A stretch of 9,984 bases of DNA from a bacterium (GTDB lineage: Bacteria; Patescibacteriota; Microgenomatia; Daviesbacterales; UBA10151). The first letter of the stretch is position 1. Every line of letters starts with the position of its first letter. The stretch covers positions 1 through 9,984 of the forward strand of contig DAHXOS010000049.1 of assembly GCA_027364775.1 (NCBI GenBank). Direction: 5' to 3'. Below the pieces are notes generated by a model, which was not told the DNA's origin, did no database searches, and worked only from the letters and a program-made list of their open reading frames with translations. This document shows, piece after piece, positions 1 to 7,626 of this stretch. The position numbers were made by a program, and so were the translations under genes.

Positions 1-323
1 TTGGTGCAACTATTAAAGAAGATTTGGCCGATATGATTAAAATCTCTGTGATTGCCACAGGTTTTGATGAAACCAGAGAAAGACTTAGAGAGTATGCAGG
101 GACTATGAATAGATTAAACCAAGCAGGATCTATGATGGGACAACAAAATACTTTAGGTAATAGTCAATTCCAAAGACAACCAAGTTATCAGTCTCATCAG
201 ACTGCTTCCACCCAAGAAGAGGATCAAGTAGAAGAAGAAACTGTAGTCCAAAGAGAAGAAAGAGTAGTATCAGATGAAGAAGATGATCTTGAGATTCCTG
301 CATTTCTAAGGAATAACCGGTAA
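1..323 (+). CDS. ftsZ: Cell division protein FtsZ, C-terminal part (5' end outside window)
   Basis: This is the end of the tubulin-like GTPase that polymerises into the division ring. The reading frame is open from base 3, so the gene begins before the window. The first visible residues (GATIKEDLADMIKISVIATGFDE) match the last strand of the FtsZ C-terminal domain, where the family reads roughly 'D..IRVTVIATGF'. A poorly conserved, Gln-, Ser- and Glu-rich linker of about 70 residues follows. The chain ends in DDLEIPAFLRNNR, which fits the conserved FtsZ tail (D-I-P-x-F-L-R) that binds FtsA and other membrane tethers. The GTPase domain is not in the window. The TTG at base 24 is an internal codon, not a start. 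A strong terminator follows the TAA by about 30 bases, so ftsZ is the last gene of its transcript. Confidence 0.95.
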   Translation, partial: GATIKEDLADMIKISVIATGFDETRERLREYAGTMNRLNQAGSMMGQQNTLGNSQFQRQPSYQSHQTASTQEEDQVEEETVVQREERVVSDEEDDLEIPAFLRNNR

Positions 324-355
324 GCTTAAAAATAAACTCGAGTATTCTTTAAAAG

Positions 356-380
356 AAGTGCTCAACAGAGCGCTTTTTTT
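356..380 (+). terminator. Intrinsic terminator after ftsZ
   Basis: An 8-bp stem (AAGTGCTC paired with GAGCGCTT, including one G-U pair) closes a 4-base AACA loop. It runs straight into a tract of seven T at 374-380. It lies about 30 bases after the ftsZ stop codon and is the clearest rho-independent terminator in the window. Confidence 0.88.
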
Positions 381-549
381 AATGCTTCAAAGTAATCACA
401 AATTCGACTTGTTGGCAAACTGTCTTTGGTTAGAATTATTTAAGGAATCGTAGGTCTATGAATCTGAAAATTATGTGTTTAGGCTTATATTATAGACTAG
501 ACTAATTTAAACAAATATTATGTCTAGGATGTGATAGATTCCGTACAGT

Positions 550-825
550 TTGGAGTATGTCCATTATAACCTAAATTACAATACAACTGATAGTGGTACA
601 CAAAGAGGAGCAGAGGGTACATATTACCCTTGGCTACCAAATGTAAAAGCACAATTACAATACTGGCAGGGCAAACCATTTTTTAGACGATATATTCCTT
701 TAGGGACTTGTTCTCAGGGAGTATGTAAATATGATGCTAATCCCTCATCTTTCAAAGTTACGGTAGATACTAAATATTTTGGAAATCCAAAAACAGATTC
801 TACTGTAGTGACTGTTAGCCGTTAG
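550..825 (+). CDS. Fragment of a probable secreted/surface protein, 5'-truncated; function unknown
   Basis: The open frame runs from a stop codon at 535-537 to TAG at 823-825. It has no ATG near its beginning; the only possible start nearby is TTG at 550, without a Shine-Dalgarno sequence. The 91 residues are rich in Tyr, Thr, Gly and Pro. They hold a CxxxxC pair (GTCSQGVC) and end in alternating hydrophobic residues (FKVTVDTKYF, STVVTVSR), as expected of an extracellular beta-sandwich or Ig-like domain. No signal peptide or membrane segment precedes this, and the bases from 381 to 549 are full of stops in all + frames, so I read it as the surviving 3' end of a longer exported protein. I recall loosely similar C-terminal segments in surface proteins of Patescibacteria but cannot name a family. 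A weak promoter-like pair (TTGTTG at 409, TAGAAT at 431) lies upstream. The frame ends directly against the convergent gene at 826. Confidence 0.45.
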   Translation: MEYVHYNLNYNTTDSGTQRGAEGTYYPWLPNVKAQLQYWQGKPFFRRYIPLGTCSQGVCKYDANPSSFKVTVDTKYFGNPKTDSTVVTVSR

Positions 826-1323
826 TTAATATCTCTTTGGATTAAAGTATATATTTGAAAATCTTCCTTGATTACTATTTTTATCTGTAGATAAAGGTTG
901 TACAAACCTCAGAGTATTTTTTATTGTCTCTGCAGCGTTATTTAATATTAACAATTGTGATTGATCAGTTTGGTCTTGTTGAATGCTTACATTGACTATC
1001 TGATCTTTGACTTGTAAAATAATTTTCCCTTCCCCATTTTTAGGAGTGAATTCTACTCCAGTTTGTGTATACATTGCTTTAAAATCTGTAGGATAGTTAA
1101 CTGTAAAACCTGCATCTTTATTTTCTAAAGTCGATAGATCTTGGATAGGCGCACCCTTAACATTTTGAGCTGTCTTTTTTGGTTGAAAAGGTGCATTAAT
1201 CAGCTTGTTATCTTTTTTTTGGATTACTTTGTTTAATATTATAGCCCCAGAGGATAAAATTAAAACTAATAACACTGTTAACCCTCCGGTAATTAAATTT
1301 CCATAAATAATTCTTCTACTCAT
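826..1323 (-). CDS. Small membrane-anchored protein, extracytoplasmic domain of unknown function
   Basis: The product is 165 residues from the ATG at 1323. Residues 2-9 carry two arginines (MSRRIIYGN). Residues about 10-30 are a single hydrophobic helix (LITGGLTVLLVLILSSGAIIL), followed by a Lys-rich stretch and a polar C-terminal domain, so the protein is probably anchored with its bulk outside the cytoplasm. The domain contains GFTVNYPTDF at about 72-81. This 'GF-x-hydrophobic-x-YP-x-F' pattern is common at the start of small beta-sandwich domains of the PsbP/DcrB type, but that is only a resemblance. An upstream in-frame TTG at 1359 would add 12 residues, but it lies inside the probable -35 hexamer (1354-1359), so the ATG is preferred. 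The stop abuts the stop of the convergent fragment, with no terminator between them. Confidence 0.7.
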   Translation of the reverse strand: MSRRIIYGNLITGGLTVLLVLILSSGAIILNKVIQKKDNKLINAPFQPKKTAQNVKGAPIQDLSTLENKDAGFTVNYPTDFKAMYTQTGVEFTPKNGEGKIILQVKDQIVNVSIQQDQTDQSQLLILNNAAETIKNTLRFVQPLSTDKNSNQGRFSNIYFNPKRY

Positions 1324-1330
1324 ACTATTA

Positions 1331-1359
1331 ATTCTATCTTTAAAGGTTGAATTGTTCAA
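1331..1359 (-). promoter_or_regulatory. Promoter of the membrane-anchored protein gene (leaderless type)
   Basis: Read on the minus strand: -35 TTGAAC (1354-1359), a 17-base spacer, then -10 TAGAAT (1331-1336). The -10 ends 7 bases before the ATG at 1323, so transcription should begin at or next to the start codon. No Shine-Dalgarno sequence is present. This placement decides the start codon of the gene. Confidence 0.6.
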
Positions 1360-1385
1360 TTGATAATAATATTTGTAATTAATTC

Positions 1386-1414
1386 TTGCTTCGTTTCCGA
1401 TCCTGATTTAAAAT
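1386..1414 (+). promoter_or_regulatory. Promoter of ileS-rodA (leaderless type)
   Basis: -35 TTGCTT (1386-1391), a 17-base spacer and -10 TAAAAT (1409-1414, five of six consensus bases). Only 7 bases separate the -10 from the ileS ATG at 1422, so the predicted transcript starts at the ATG. There is no Shine-Dalgarno sequence. Confidence 0.6.
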
Positions 1415-1421
1415 AGAAGCC

Positions 1422-4304
1422 ATGAGTTTTAAAGCAGTTAGTTCGCAAGTTGATTTTCCGGCACTGGAGAGGGAGTTATTTGAATTTTGGTACCGTGAAG
1501 GAATTGTTGAAAAATACTTAAACCGTAATAAGGATTCAGATAAAAAATTCTCTTTTTTAGATGGACCAATTACTGCCAATAATCCGATGGGAGTGCACCA
1601 TGCCTGGGGAAGAACTTATAAAGATTTATGGCAACGCTGGTATAACATGCGTGGATTTAATGAGAGATTTCAAAATGGATTTGATGAACAAGGGCTTTGG
1701 GTTGAGGTTGAGGTAGAAAAAGAATTAGGCTTAAAGAGTAAAAAAGATATTCTGAATTTAGTACCAGGAGATGAATATGCATCATTAGAAAGGTTTGTTA
1801 ATCTCTGTAAGGAACGAGTAAAGAAATACTCCGATATACAATCCGAACAATCCAAACGCTTGGGCTATTTCATGGATTGGGATAATTCTTATCATACCTC
1901 TTCTGATAAAAATAACTATACAATCTGGCATTTTCTAAAAACTGTTTGGGAAAAGGGTTGGATTTATAAAGGACATGATTCAGTTCCCTGGTGTCCTAGG
2001 TGTGGTACAGCTATTTCCCAACATGAAATTTTAACTGAAGACTATAAAGAGTTAACACATGATTCTATCTTTTTTAAATTACCACTTAAGGATAAAGAAA
2101 ATGAATACTTGTTAGTTTGGACTACGACTCCCTGGACTATTCCTGCCAATGTGGCAGTAGCAGTAAATGCAGAAGAGCTTTATCTTAGATATGAACAGAA
2201 CAGTCAAAAGCTTTGGGTTATGAACAAGACTTTAGATAAGTTAATTCAGGATGGAATTTTGGAAAAAATAGCTGAAGGTGGGGAAAAGTTTGAATTAGTA
2301 TCTGGGTTAGATATGGATGGCTGGGAATATGAAGCGCCTTTTGATGTCTTAGAGAGAGTTCAAAAAGGTATGAAAGGACAATATCATAAGGTAATTATTG
2401 GTGACCCTCAAATTTTACCTGTTGGTGCAGATGAAGGTACTGGTATGGTGCATATTGCTCCAGGTGCAGGTACTGAAGATTTTCAATTGGGTAAAAAATT
2501 AGGGTTGCCGGTTATTGAAGTTATTGATGAAGGAGCTAATTATCTGGATGGAATGGCAGAATTTAGTAGCCAGAATGCCAAAAAAGATCCTGCATTAATT
2601 ATTAATTATCCGGAAGTTAAAGATGGAGGAAAATATTTATTCAAGGTTTATAAATATACTCATCGTTATCCCGCTTGTTGGAGGTGTAAAACTGAGCTGG
2701 TTTGGAGGGTTGTTGATGAATGGTACATTGCGGTTGATCGAACTGATGATTCTGGCAAAACTTACCGCGATCAGATGAAGGAAGTCATCAAAAATATCAA
2801 TTGGATGCCAAAATGGGGTTATGATAGGGAATTAGATTGGTTAAATAATTTACACGACTGGTTAATCTCTAAAAAAAGGTTTTGGGGTCTGACTTTGCCA
2901 ATTTGGGTATGTTCTGAGTGTAATGAGTTTGAGGTTCTTGGAGGTTATGAAGAGCTAAAGAAAAGAGCTGTTGAAGGTTGGTCTGAGTTTGATGGTCATT
3001 CTCCTCATAAACCGTGGATTGATCAGGTTAAGATTAAATGTTCTAAATGTGGTAATTTAAGTTCTAGAATCCCTGATGTGGGTAATCCTTGGTTGGATGC
3101 CGGAATTGTGCCCTTTTCTACTATGCCGGAAGAGTGGTTTCCTGCTGAATTTGTGACGGAAGGTTTTCCTGGTCAATTTAAGAACTGGTTTTATTCTCTA
3201 ATTGCAATGAGTACAGCTTTAAAAAGAACCAATCCATTTAAAAATTTATTAGGTTTTGGAAATTTGGTTGATGAAAAAGGAAATCCTATGCATAAATCAA
3301 CTGGTAATTCCATTGAGTTTAATGAGGCTGCAGATAAAGCAGGAGTTGATGTAATGCGCTGGTTATACGTAACTTCCAATCCGGAAGTAGATTTAAGATT
3401 TGGGTATAACATGACTGATGAAATTAGAAGGAGATATTATCTGATTTTATGGAATGTTTATAAGTTTTTTATAGATAAAGCTTCAGTTGAAAATTGGAGT
3501 TGTAAAGCCCAAAAAGAGGAGTTAAGGATATTGGATAAATGGATTTTAGCCCGATTAACCGAACTTGTTTTATTAGTTAATCAATCCCTGGAAAAATATG
3601 ACGCTGCAACGGCTTCTAGGGCAATTGAAGAGTTTGTGGTTAATGATTTATCAACCTGGTATGTCAGGAGAAGTAGAGATAGAGTAGGACCTAATGCAAG
3701 CTCTGAAGAAAAAAATATGGTCCTTAGTGTTTTATATGGTAATTTAGTAACCTTATCAAAGTTGTTAGCTCCTTTTATGCCGTTTATATCTGAAGAGATA
3801 TATAAAAATTTAACAGGGGATTTGTCGGTTCATTTAACAGATTATCCCCTAGGAGATAAAGATTTACTCAATAATAAACTAGTCAAAGATATGAAACTAC
3901 TTCGAGAGATTGTAGAGTTGGGTCATGCTAAAAGAAAGGATGCAGAGATAAAATTAAGACAGCCTCTAGCAAGTGTAACTTATCAAAGTAGTCTTCAGCT
4001 AGATAAAGAATTAGAGCAGATTATTGCCGATGAATTAAATGTTAAGACAGTTGAGTACAATAAAGCCTCAGAACTAAGGGTTGAATTAGACATAAATATT
4101 ACCCCTGAACTTAAGGAAGAAGGTGAGGCTAGAGAGTTAATTAGGCAAATACAACAATTAAGAAAAGAAAGTAATCTTACTCTTAAAGATCGGATTACAA
4201 TTCAAGCTCCTACCTGGCCTAAAAAATTTCAACAGTTGGTTTTAACATCTACTGCTGCAGATTCAATTACCGAGGCTAAAAAATTAGAAGTTAATAAAGT
4301 TTAA
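1422..4304 (+). CDS. ileS: Isoleucyl-tRNA synthetase with swapped HIGH motif (GVHH)
   Basis: This class I synthetase charges tRNA-Ile with isoleucine in the cytoplasm. At 960 residues it is slightly short for a eukaryote-like (type 2) IleRS. The signature at residues 57-60 is GVHH where the family has HIGH; the first and third residues are exchanged. The KMSKS loop is also altered, to PMHKS (622-626, followed by TGN). The CP1 editing domain looks complete: TTTPWTIPAN, then GTGMVHIAPGAGTEDF at 339-354, keeping the His (344) and Asp (353) used in proofreading. Cys pairs suited to zinc lie at 191/194, 419/422, 497/500 and 540/543. The C-terminus (ITPELKEEGEARELIRQIQQLRK, then LTLKDRI) matches the tail domain of type 2 IleRS. 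The start is the first ATG after the promoter. The stop overlaps the next gene's ATG by one base (TAATG). ValRS is unlikely given the C-terminal domain, though no alignment was run. Confidence 0.9.
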   Translation: MSFKAVSSQVDFPALERELFEFWYREGIVEKYLNRNKDSDKKFSFLDGPITANNPMGVHHAWGRTYKDLWQRWYNMRGFNERFQNGFDEQGLWVEVEVEKELGLKSKKDILNLVPGDEYASLERFVNLCKERVKKYSDIQSEQSKRLGYFMDWDNSYHTSSDKNNYTIWHFLKTVWEKGWIYKGHDSVPWCPRCGTAISQHEILTEDYKELTHDSIFFKLPLKDKENEYLLVWTTTPWTIPANVAVAVNAEELYLRYEQNSQKLWVMNKTLDKLIQDGILEKIAEGGEKFELVSGLDMDGWEYEAPFDVLERVQKGMKGQYHKVIIGDPQILPVGADEGTGMVHIAPGAGTEDFQLGKKLGLPVIEVIDEGANYLDGMAEFSSQNAKKDPALIINYPEVKDGGKYLFKVYKYTHRYPACWRCKTELVWRVVDEWYIAVDRTDDSGKTYRDQMKEVIKNINWMPKWGYDRELDWLNNLHDWLISKKRFWGLTLPIWVCSECNEFEVLGGYEELKKRAVEGWSEFDGHSPHKPWIDQVKIKCSKCGNLSSRIPDVGNPWLDAGIVPFSTMPEEWFPAEFVTEGFPGQFKNWFYSLIAMSTALKRTNPFKNLLGFGNLVDEKGNPMHKSTGNSIEFNEAADKAGVDVMRWLYVTSNPEVDLRFGYNMTDEIRRRYYLILWNVYKFFIDKASVENWSCKAQKEELRILDKWILARLTELVLLVNQSLEKYDAATASRAIEEFVVNDLSTWYVRRSRDRVGPNASSEEKNMVLSVLYGNLVTLSKLLAPFMPFISEEIYKNLTGDLSVHLTDYPLGDKDLLNNKLVKDMKLLREIVELGHAKRKDAEIKLRQPLASVTYQSSLQLDKELEQIIADELNVKTVEYNKASELRVELDINITPELKEEGEARELIRQIQQLRKESNLTLKDRITIQAPTWPKKFQQLVLTSTAADSITEAKKLEVNKV

Positions 4305-5365
4305 TGATTATTCCTGTCCTATTACTATTATCATTAGGAATTACAGTTATATACTCATCTAATGCAGATTTAGCTATAGCTCAGGGGATATCCGCTTTAA
4401 TTGGTTTAATCTTTTATCTTATTTTAAGACAATTTGATTACCGGTCCTTAAAAGTGTTAATTAAGCCTATTTATATTGTTATATTAGTTTCTCTGATAAT
4501 TACGTTATTTTTAGGATTTGAAACCAGGGGGTCTGTAAGATGGATTTCTGTGGGTTTTTTTAATTTTCAACCCTCTGAGTTTGCTAAACCAATTTTAATT
4601 TTGGCATTAGCTCATTTTTGGTCTAAAAATTTACCCAGTTGGCGTAATATTGGTAAAAGTTTACTAATATTACTTCCATTAGTTGTACTAATTTTCCGGC
4701 AGCCTGACTTGGGTACAACCTTAACTGTGGGCTTTATATGGTTTTCATTATTAATTGCTTCAAATATTTCACTTAAAAAGCTGCTAACTTTATTCTTAAT
4801 AGCTGCTTTAATTGCCCCTATAGGTTACTCTACACTGCAGGGTTACCAAAAGCAGAGAATTACCAGTTTTCTATCTCCTAGTACTAACTCTCAAGGTATA
4901 GGATTTCAAGTTATTCAGTCTACAATTGCTGTTGGTTCAGGAGAATTTCTAGGACGAGGTATTGGTCGGGGGACACAATCAAGGTTACAATTTTTGCCTG
5001 AATTTAGAACAGATTTTATATTTGCTTTCATTGCTGAAGAGCTGGGATTTATTGGAGCAACTTTTGTACTCATCCTTTATTTAATTATTTTCTTGTATTT
5101 ATTTAAAACTTTATCTCATGTTGGTGACCGCTTTGGTGAGCTGATAATAATTGGCGTAACTGGTATGTTATTTTTCCAGATTACAATTAATGTTGGTATG
5201 AATATTGGAGTTTTGCCAATTACCGGAATTACTTTGCCACTTTTATCTTATGGTGGAAGTTCAATGATAACTACTTTAACATCCTTGGGATTAATAGCCT
5301 CAATTACAAAATTTGGCTTACAAAAAAGAAAGATCCCTATTTTTAGTCCATTCGGAAATCTTTAA
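4304..5365 (+). CDS. rodA: SEDS-family peptidoglycan glycosyltransferase (RodA/FtsW)
   Basis: This polytopic membrane enzyme polymerises lipid II into glycan strands together with a class B penicillin-binding protein. The protein has 353 residues and about ten hydrophobic segments, and begins directly with the first helix (MIIPVLLLLSLGITVIYSSN). Family motifs are present: RGSVRWISVGFFNFQPSEFAKP, RQPDLGTT (132-139), GRGIGRGTQS, RTDFIFAFIAEELGF with the presumed catalytic Asp237, and GITLPLLSYGGSSM near the end. Length and the RGSVRWI segment favour RodA (elongation) over FtsW (division), but the distinction is not secure. The ATG shares its A with the ileS stop, and an in-frame stop at 4295 rules out a longer start, so translation is probably coupled to ileS. 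No partner penicillin-binding protein gene is in the window. Confidence 0.88.
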   Translation: MIIPVLLLLSLGITVIYSSNADLAIAQGISALIGLIFYLILRQFDYRSLKVLIKPIYIVILVSLIITLFLGFETRGSVRWISVGFFNFQPSEFAKPILILALAHFWSKNLPSWRNIGKSLLILLPLVVLIFRQPDLGTTLTVGFIWFSLLIASNISLKKLLTLFLIAALIAPIGYSTLQGYQKQRITSFLSPSTNSQGIGFQVIQSTIAVGSGEFLGRGIGRGTQSRLQFLPEFRTDFIFAFIAEELGFIGATFVLILYLIIFLYLFKTLSHVGDRFGELIIIGVTGMLFFQITINVGMNIGVLPITGITLPLLSYGGSSMITTLTSLGLIASITKFGLQKRKIPIFSPFGNL

Positions 5366-5394
5366 TTGTTTCATCTATTTAAATAAGTTAACAT
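5366..5394 (+). promoter_or_regulatory. Promoter of the ABC exporter gene (leaderless type)
   Basis: -35 TTGTTT (5366-5371), a 17-base spacer and -10 TAACAT (5389-5394). The ATG at 5401 is 6 bases beyond the -10 and has no Shine-Dalgarno sequence. The hexamers are individually weak. Support comes from the spacing, which matches the other promoters in this window. Confidence 0.45.
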
Positions 5395-5400
5395 AAATTT

Positions 5401-7185
5401 ATGCTTAAAGCTTTAAAATATGGATTTTATGTATTTAAAATTTCCTGGCAGGCTTATGGTTATTGGACTGTATTTTTTGTAATAAAGCAAGTATATGAAG
5501 GTACTATTTACCCGTTTATTCAGATTTTTTTGTTATCCAGATTGATAGATATTTTAACTCTACGTCCTGCAGGTAATCTTTACCTGGAGTTGGGGATTTT
5601 AGCAATGGTTTATATCATTTCATCGATAGTAAGAAGAGTTTTTGTAAATATTAACTTAGTTCAGGATAGAATTAGTAATTACAAGTTAAATGACTACTTA
5701 AGACTACAAATAACTAAAAAATTAGTAACTTTAGATCCTGCTACTTTTGAGTCTACGAAGTTCCAAAGTTTATTAACTCAGATGGATACATCCAGAGAAA
5801 ATATAGTGGATTATCTACAATTTCTTATTGGTTATATTAACTCGATTTCTAGAGTTCTGGTTGCTGCTTTAGTTTTAGTTAAAACATTTTGGATATTTAT
5901 ACCAGTTCTTATAATTTCATCACTTCCACTAGCAAAGTCTTTAAATAAATTTAGATTTGCAATTCTGCCCTTTATGATGGAAACACGAGCTAATGTTAGA
6001 AGAGTTTTAGATTATGTGAAGGATTTGCTTTCTCTTGATTCCACCTCAAAAGAAATCGCCATTTTTAAAAATGGCGATGAACTAATATCTAAAATTGAAA
6101 AACATAATTTTCGCTATTTTAATGATTTTGAGAAGATTATTGGTAAGCAAACAAAGACTATTATATATAGTGATATCTTACATTTATTTGTTCTTACTGG
6201 AATTCAAGCCTATAATTTATTAGCTGTTTTAACCAATAAAATTACTGTAGGTCAGTTTAGTTTATATTTTCAGCAAGCGCTTAATCTTAGTGGTGGTATT
6301 CTTGATTTGCTTAATACTCATTCAGCATTAAGTATCAGATTTAAGTACATAGAAAGGTATTTAGAGTTTTTAAATTATAAAAAAATAATTGAAGATATAA
6401 ATAACCCACTAGAAATACCAAGTACACCTTTTCCTGCCGTGATTGAGTTTAAAAACGTGACATTTAGATATCCTGATACTGACCGAGATATCCTTAAAAA
6501 CTTTAATTTAACTATCAATAGCCATGAGAAGGTTGCATTAGTGGGAGAAAATGGAGCAGGAAAAACTACATTAATTAAACTTTTATTAAGATTTTACGAT
6601 GTAAATGAAGGGGAAATTATTATAAATGGAGTTAATTTAAAAGAAATTTCATTGGAGAAGTGGCACCAGCAAATTGGTGCATTATTTCAGGATTTTATTA
6701 AGTATCAGTTTACCTTCAAAGAGAATATTATTTTTGGTGATTATAAAAAAAGAAATGACGCTGAGGCTCTAAAATCTGCAATTTATAAGTCAGGATCTGC
6801 AAGTTTTTTAGATGAGTTAAAAGGAGGTTATGAACAGGTTTTAGGAAAGATGTTTGATGATGGGGTTAATTTGTCTGGAGGTCAATGGCAGAAGGTAGCT
6901 TTAGCCAGGGCATTTTTTAGGGATGCACCAATTTTGATATTGGATGAGCCTACCTCAGCTATTGATGCTAAGTCGGAAGCTGAAATTTTTGAAAAAGTGC
7001 AGAAATTGCAAAATGAAAAAACAGTAATAATTATTTCACACCGTTTTTCAACTGTAAGGAACGCCGATAGAATACTTGTATTAGATGGCGGAAAGATTAT
7101 AGAAGAAGGGTCTCATAAGCAATTAATGAAAGAAAAGGGTATATATGCAGAATTGTTTGAACTTCAAGCTCAAGGTTATAAATAA
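5401..7185 (+). CDS. ABC exporter, fused membrane and ATPase domains (MsbA-like type)
   Basis: This 594-residue half-transporter should act as a dimer, using ATP to move a substrate out of the cytoplasm. Residues about 1-320 form the membrane domain, with several long hydrophobic segments. The ATPase domain starts near 345 (IEFKNVTFRYPD). All its active elements are intact: Walker A GENGAGKTT (382-390), Q-loop Gln430 (LFQDF), signature LSGGQ (491-495), Walker B ILILDEP with catalytic Glu516, D-loop SAID and H-loop His547. Because no site is degenerate, a homodimer is plausible and no partner gene is needed; none is adjacent. There is no N-terminal peptidase domain. The substrate cannot be read from the sequence; lipid, peptide or drug are all possible. 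It lies 35 bases after rodA and has its own promoter. Confidence 0.9.
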   Translation: MLKALKYGFYVFKISWQAYGYWTVFFVIKQVYEGTIYPFIQIFLLSRLIDILTLRPAGNLYLELGILAMVYIISSIVRRVFVNINLVQDRISNYKLNDYLRLQITKKLVTLDPATFESTKFQSLLTQMDTSRENIVDYLQFLIGYINSISRVLVAALVLVKTFWIFIPVLIISSLPLAKSLNKFRFAILPFMMETRANVRRVLDYVKDLLSLDSTSKEIAIFKNGDELISKIEKHNFRYFNDFEKIIGKQTKTIIYSDILHLFVLTGIQAYNLLAVLTNKITVGQFSLYFQQALNLSGGILDLLNTHSALSIRFKYIERYLEFLNYKKIIEDINNPLEIPSTPFPAVIEFKNVTFRYPDTDRDILKNFNLTINSHEKVALVGENGAGKTTLIKLLLRFYDVNEGEIIINGVNLKEISLEKWHQQIGALFQDFIKYQFTFKENIIFGDYKKRNDAEALKSAIYKSGSASFLDELKGGYEQVLGKMFDDGVNLSGGQWQKVALARAFFRDAPILILDEPTSAIDAKSEAEIFEKVQKLQNEKTVIIISHRFSTVRNADRILVLDGGKIIEEGSHKQLMKEKGIYAELFELQAQGYK

Positions 7186-7229
7186 ACTAAAATTTAGTGT
7201 TTTGATTTTCAACAGAAGCCTATAAAGTG

Positions 7230-7258
7230 TTGACTCTGATCCTAAATCAAGGTACAAT
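7230..7258 (+). promoter_or_regulatory. Promoter of rplU (near-leaderless)
   Basis: -35 TTGACT (five of six consensus bases, 7230-7235), a 17-base spacer and -10 TACAAT (five of six, 7253-7258). The ATG at 7270 follows after 11 bases, which predicts a leader of about five bases without room for a Shine-Dalgarno sequence. No structured L21 leader is present. Confidence 0.7.
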
Positions 7259-7269
7259 TTCAACCTAAG

Positions 7270-7626
7270 ATGAAATACGCAGTAGTAGAAATAGCCGGCC
7301 GTCAATATAAAGTTGAGCCTAATAAAGCTTTTACAGTTGATAGCTTAGGTGTAGAAACCAAAAATTTTGAGTGTGATAAAGTTTTGCTTTTAGCAAACGA
7401 TAAGTTAGAAGTTGGTAACCCTTATTTAAAGGAAAAACTTAACTTTGAGATATTGGAGAATAAAAGAGAACCAAAAATCAGAGTAGCAACCTATTCAGCT
7501 AAAGCTAATACCAGAAAAGTTAGAGGTTCCAGAAGAGTAGTATCTAAAATTGTTTTTAAAATTAATGAAGCTGGAAATACAGTAAAGAAAGACAAAGTAA
7601 CTAAAGCTGTGGAAAAGTCTAAATAG
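7270..7626 (+). CDS. rplU: 50S ribosomal protein L21
   Basis: L21 binds 23S rRNA in the large subunit. The 118-residue protein begins MKYAVVEIAGRQYKVEPN, the family's typical opening (YAVIxxGGKQYxVxxG). It has the conserved middle (DKVLLLANDKLEVGNPYLK) and the basic KIRVATYSAKANTRKVRGSRR segment that corresponds to the rRNA-binding KKRRxxGHRQ region. The C-terminus carries a Lys-rich tail after the usual end (NTVKKDKVTKAVEKSK), making it longer than the about 103 residues of the E. coli protein. The ATG is the only sensible start, 11 bases after the -10 box. The rpmA promoter begins immediately after its stop codon, with no terminator between, so some readthrough into rpmA is likely. Confidence 0.95.
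   Translation: MKYAVVEIAGRQYKVEPNKAFTVDSLGVETKNFECDKVLLLANDKLEVGNPYLKEKLNFEILENKREPKIRVATYSAKANTRKVRGSRRVVSKIVFKINEAGNTVKKDKVTKAVEKSK

Noticed and set aside
458..505. A 15-codon reading frame (MNLKIMCLGLYYRLD) with an AAGGA about 11 bases upstream, possibly the lost 5' end of the fragment at 550.
   Set aside because: It ends well before the fragment, and no single frameshift joins them without meeting further stops.
1357..1359. TTG as the start of the minus-strand membrane protein.
   Set aside because: It lies inside the probable -35 hexamer, and the ATG at 1323 has the same 7-base distance to a -10 box as ileS.
1379..3412. Open frames on the minus strand within ileS.
   Set aside because: They lack promoters and recognisable content, and they lie antisense to a well-conserved gene, so they are shadows of it.
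5401..7185. Possibility that the ABC gene encodes half of a heterodimer or a peptidase-containing bacteriocin exporter.
   Set aside because: All ATPase motifs are intact, there is no adjacent second half, and no N-terminal peptidase domain or small precursor-peptide gene is visible.
7186..7210. Possible terminator after the ABC gene (ACTAA/TTAGT stem followed by T-rich sequence).
   Set aside because: The stem is only 5 bp, mostly A-T, with a 3-base loop, and the T tract is interrupted; too weak to call.
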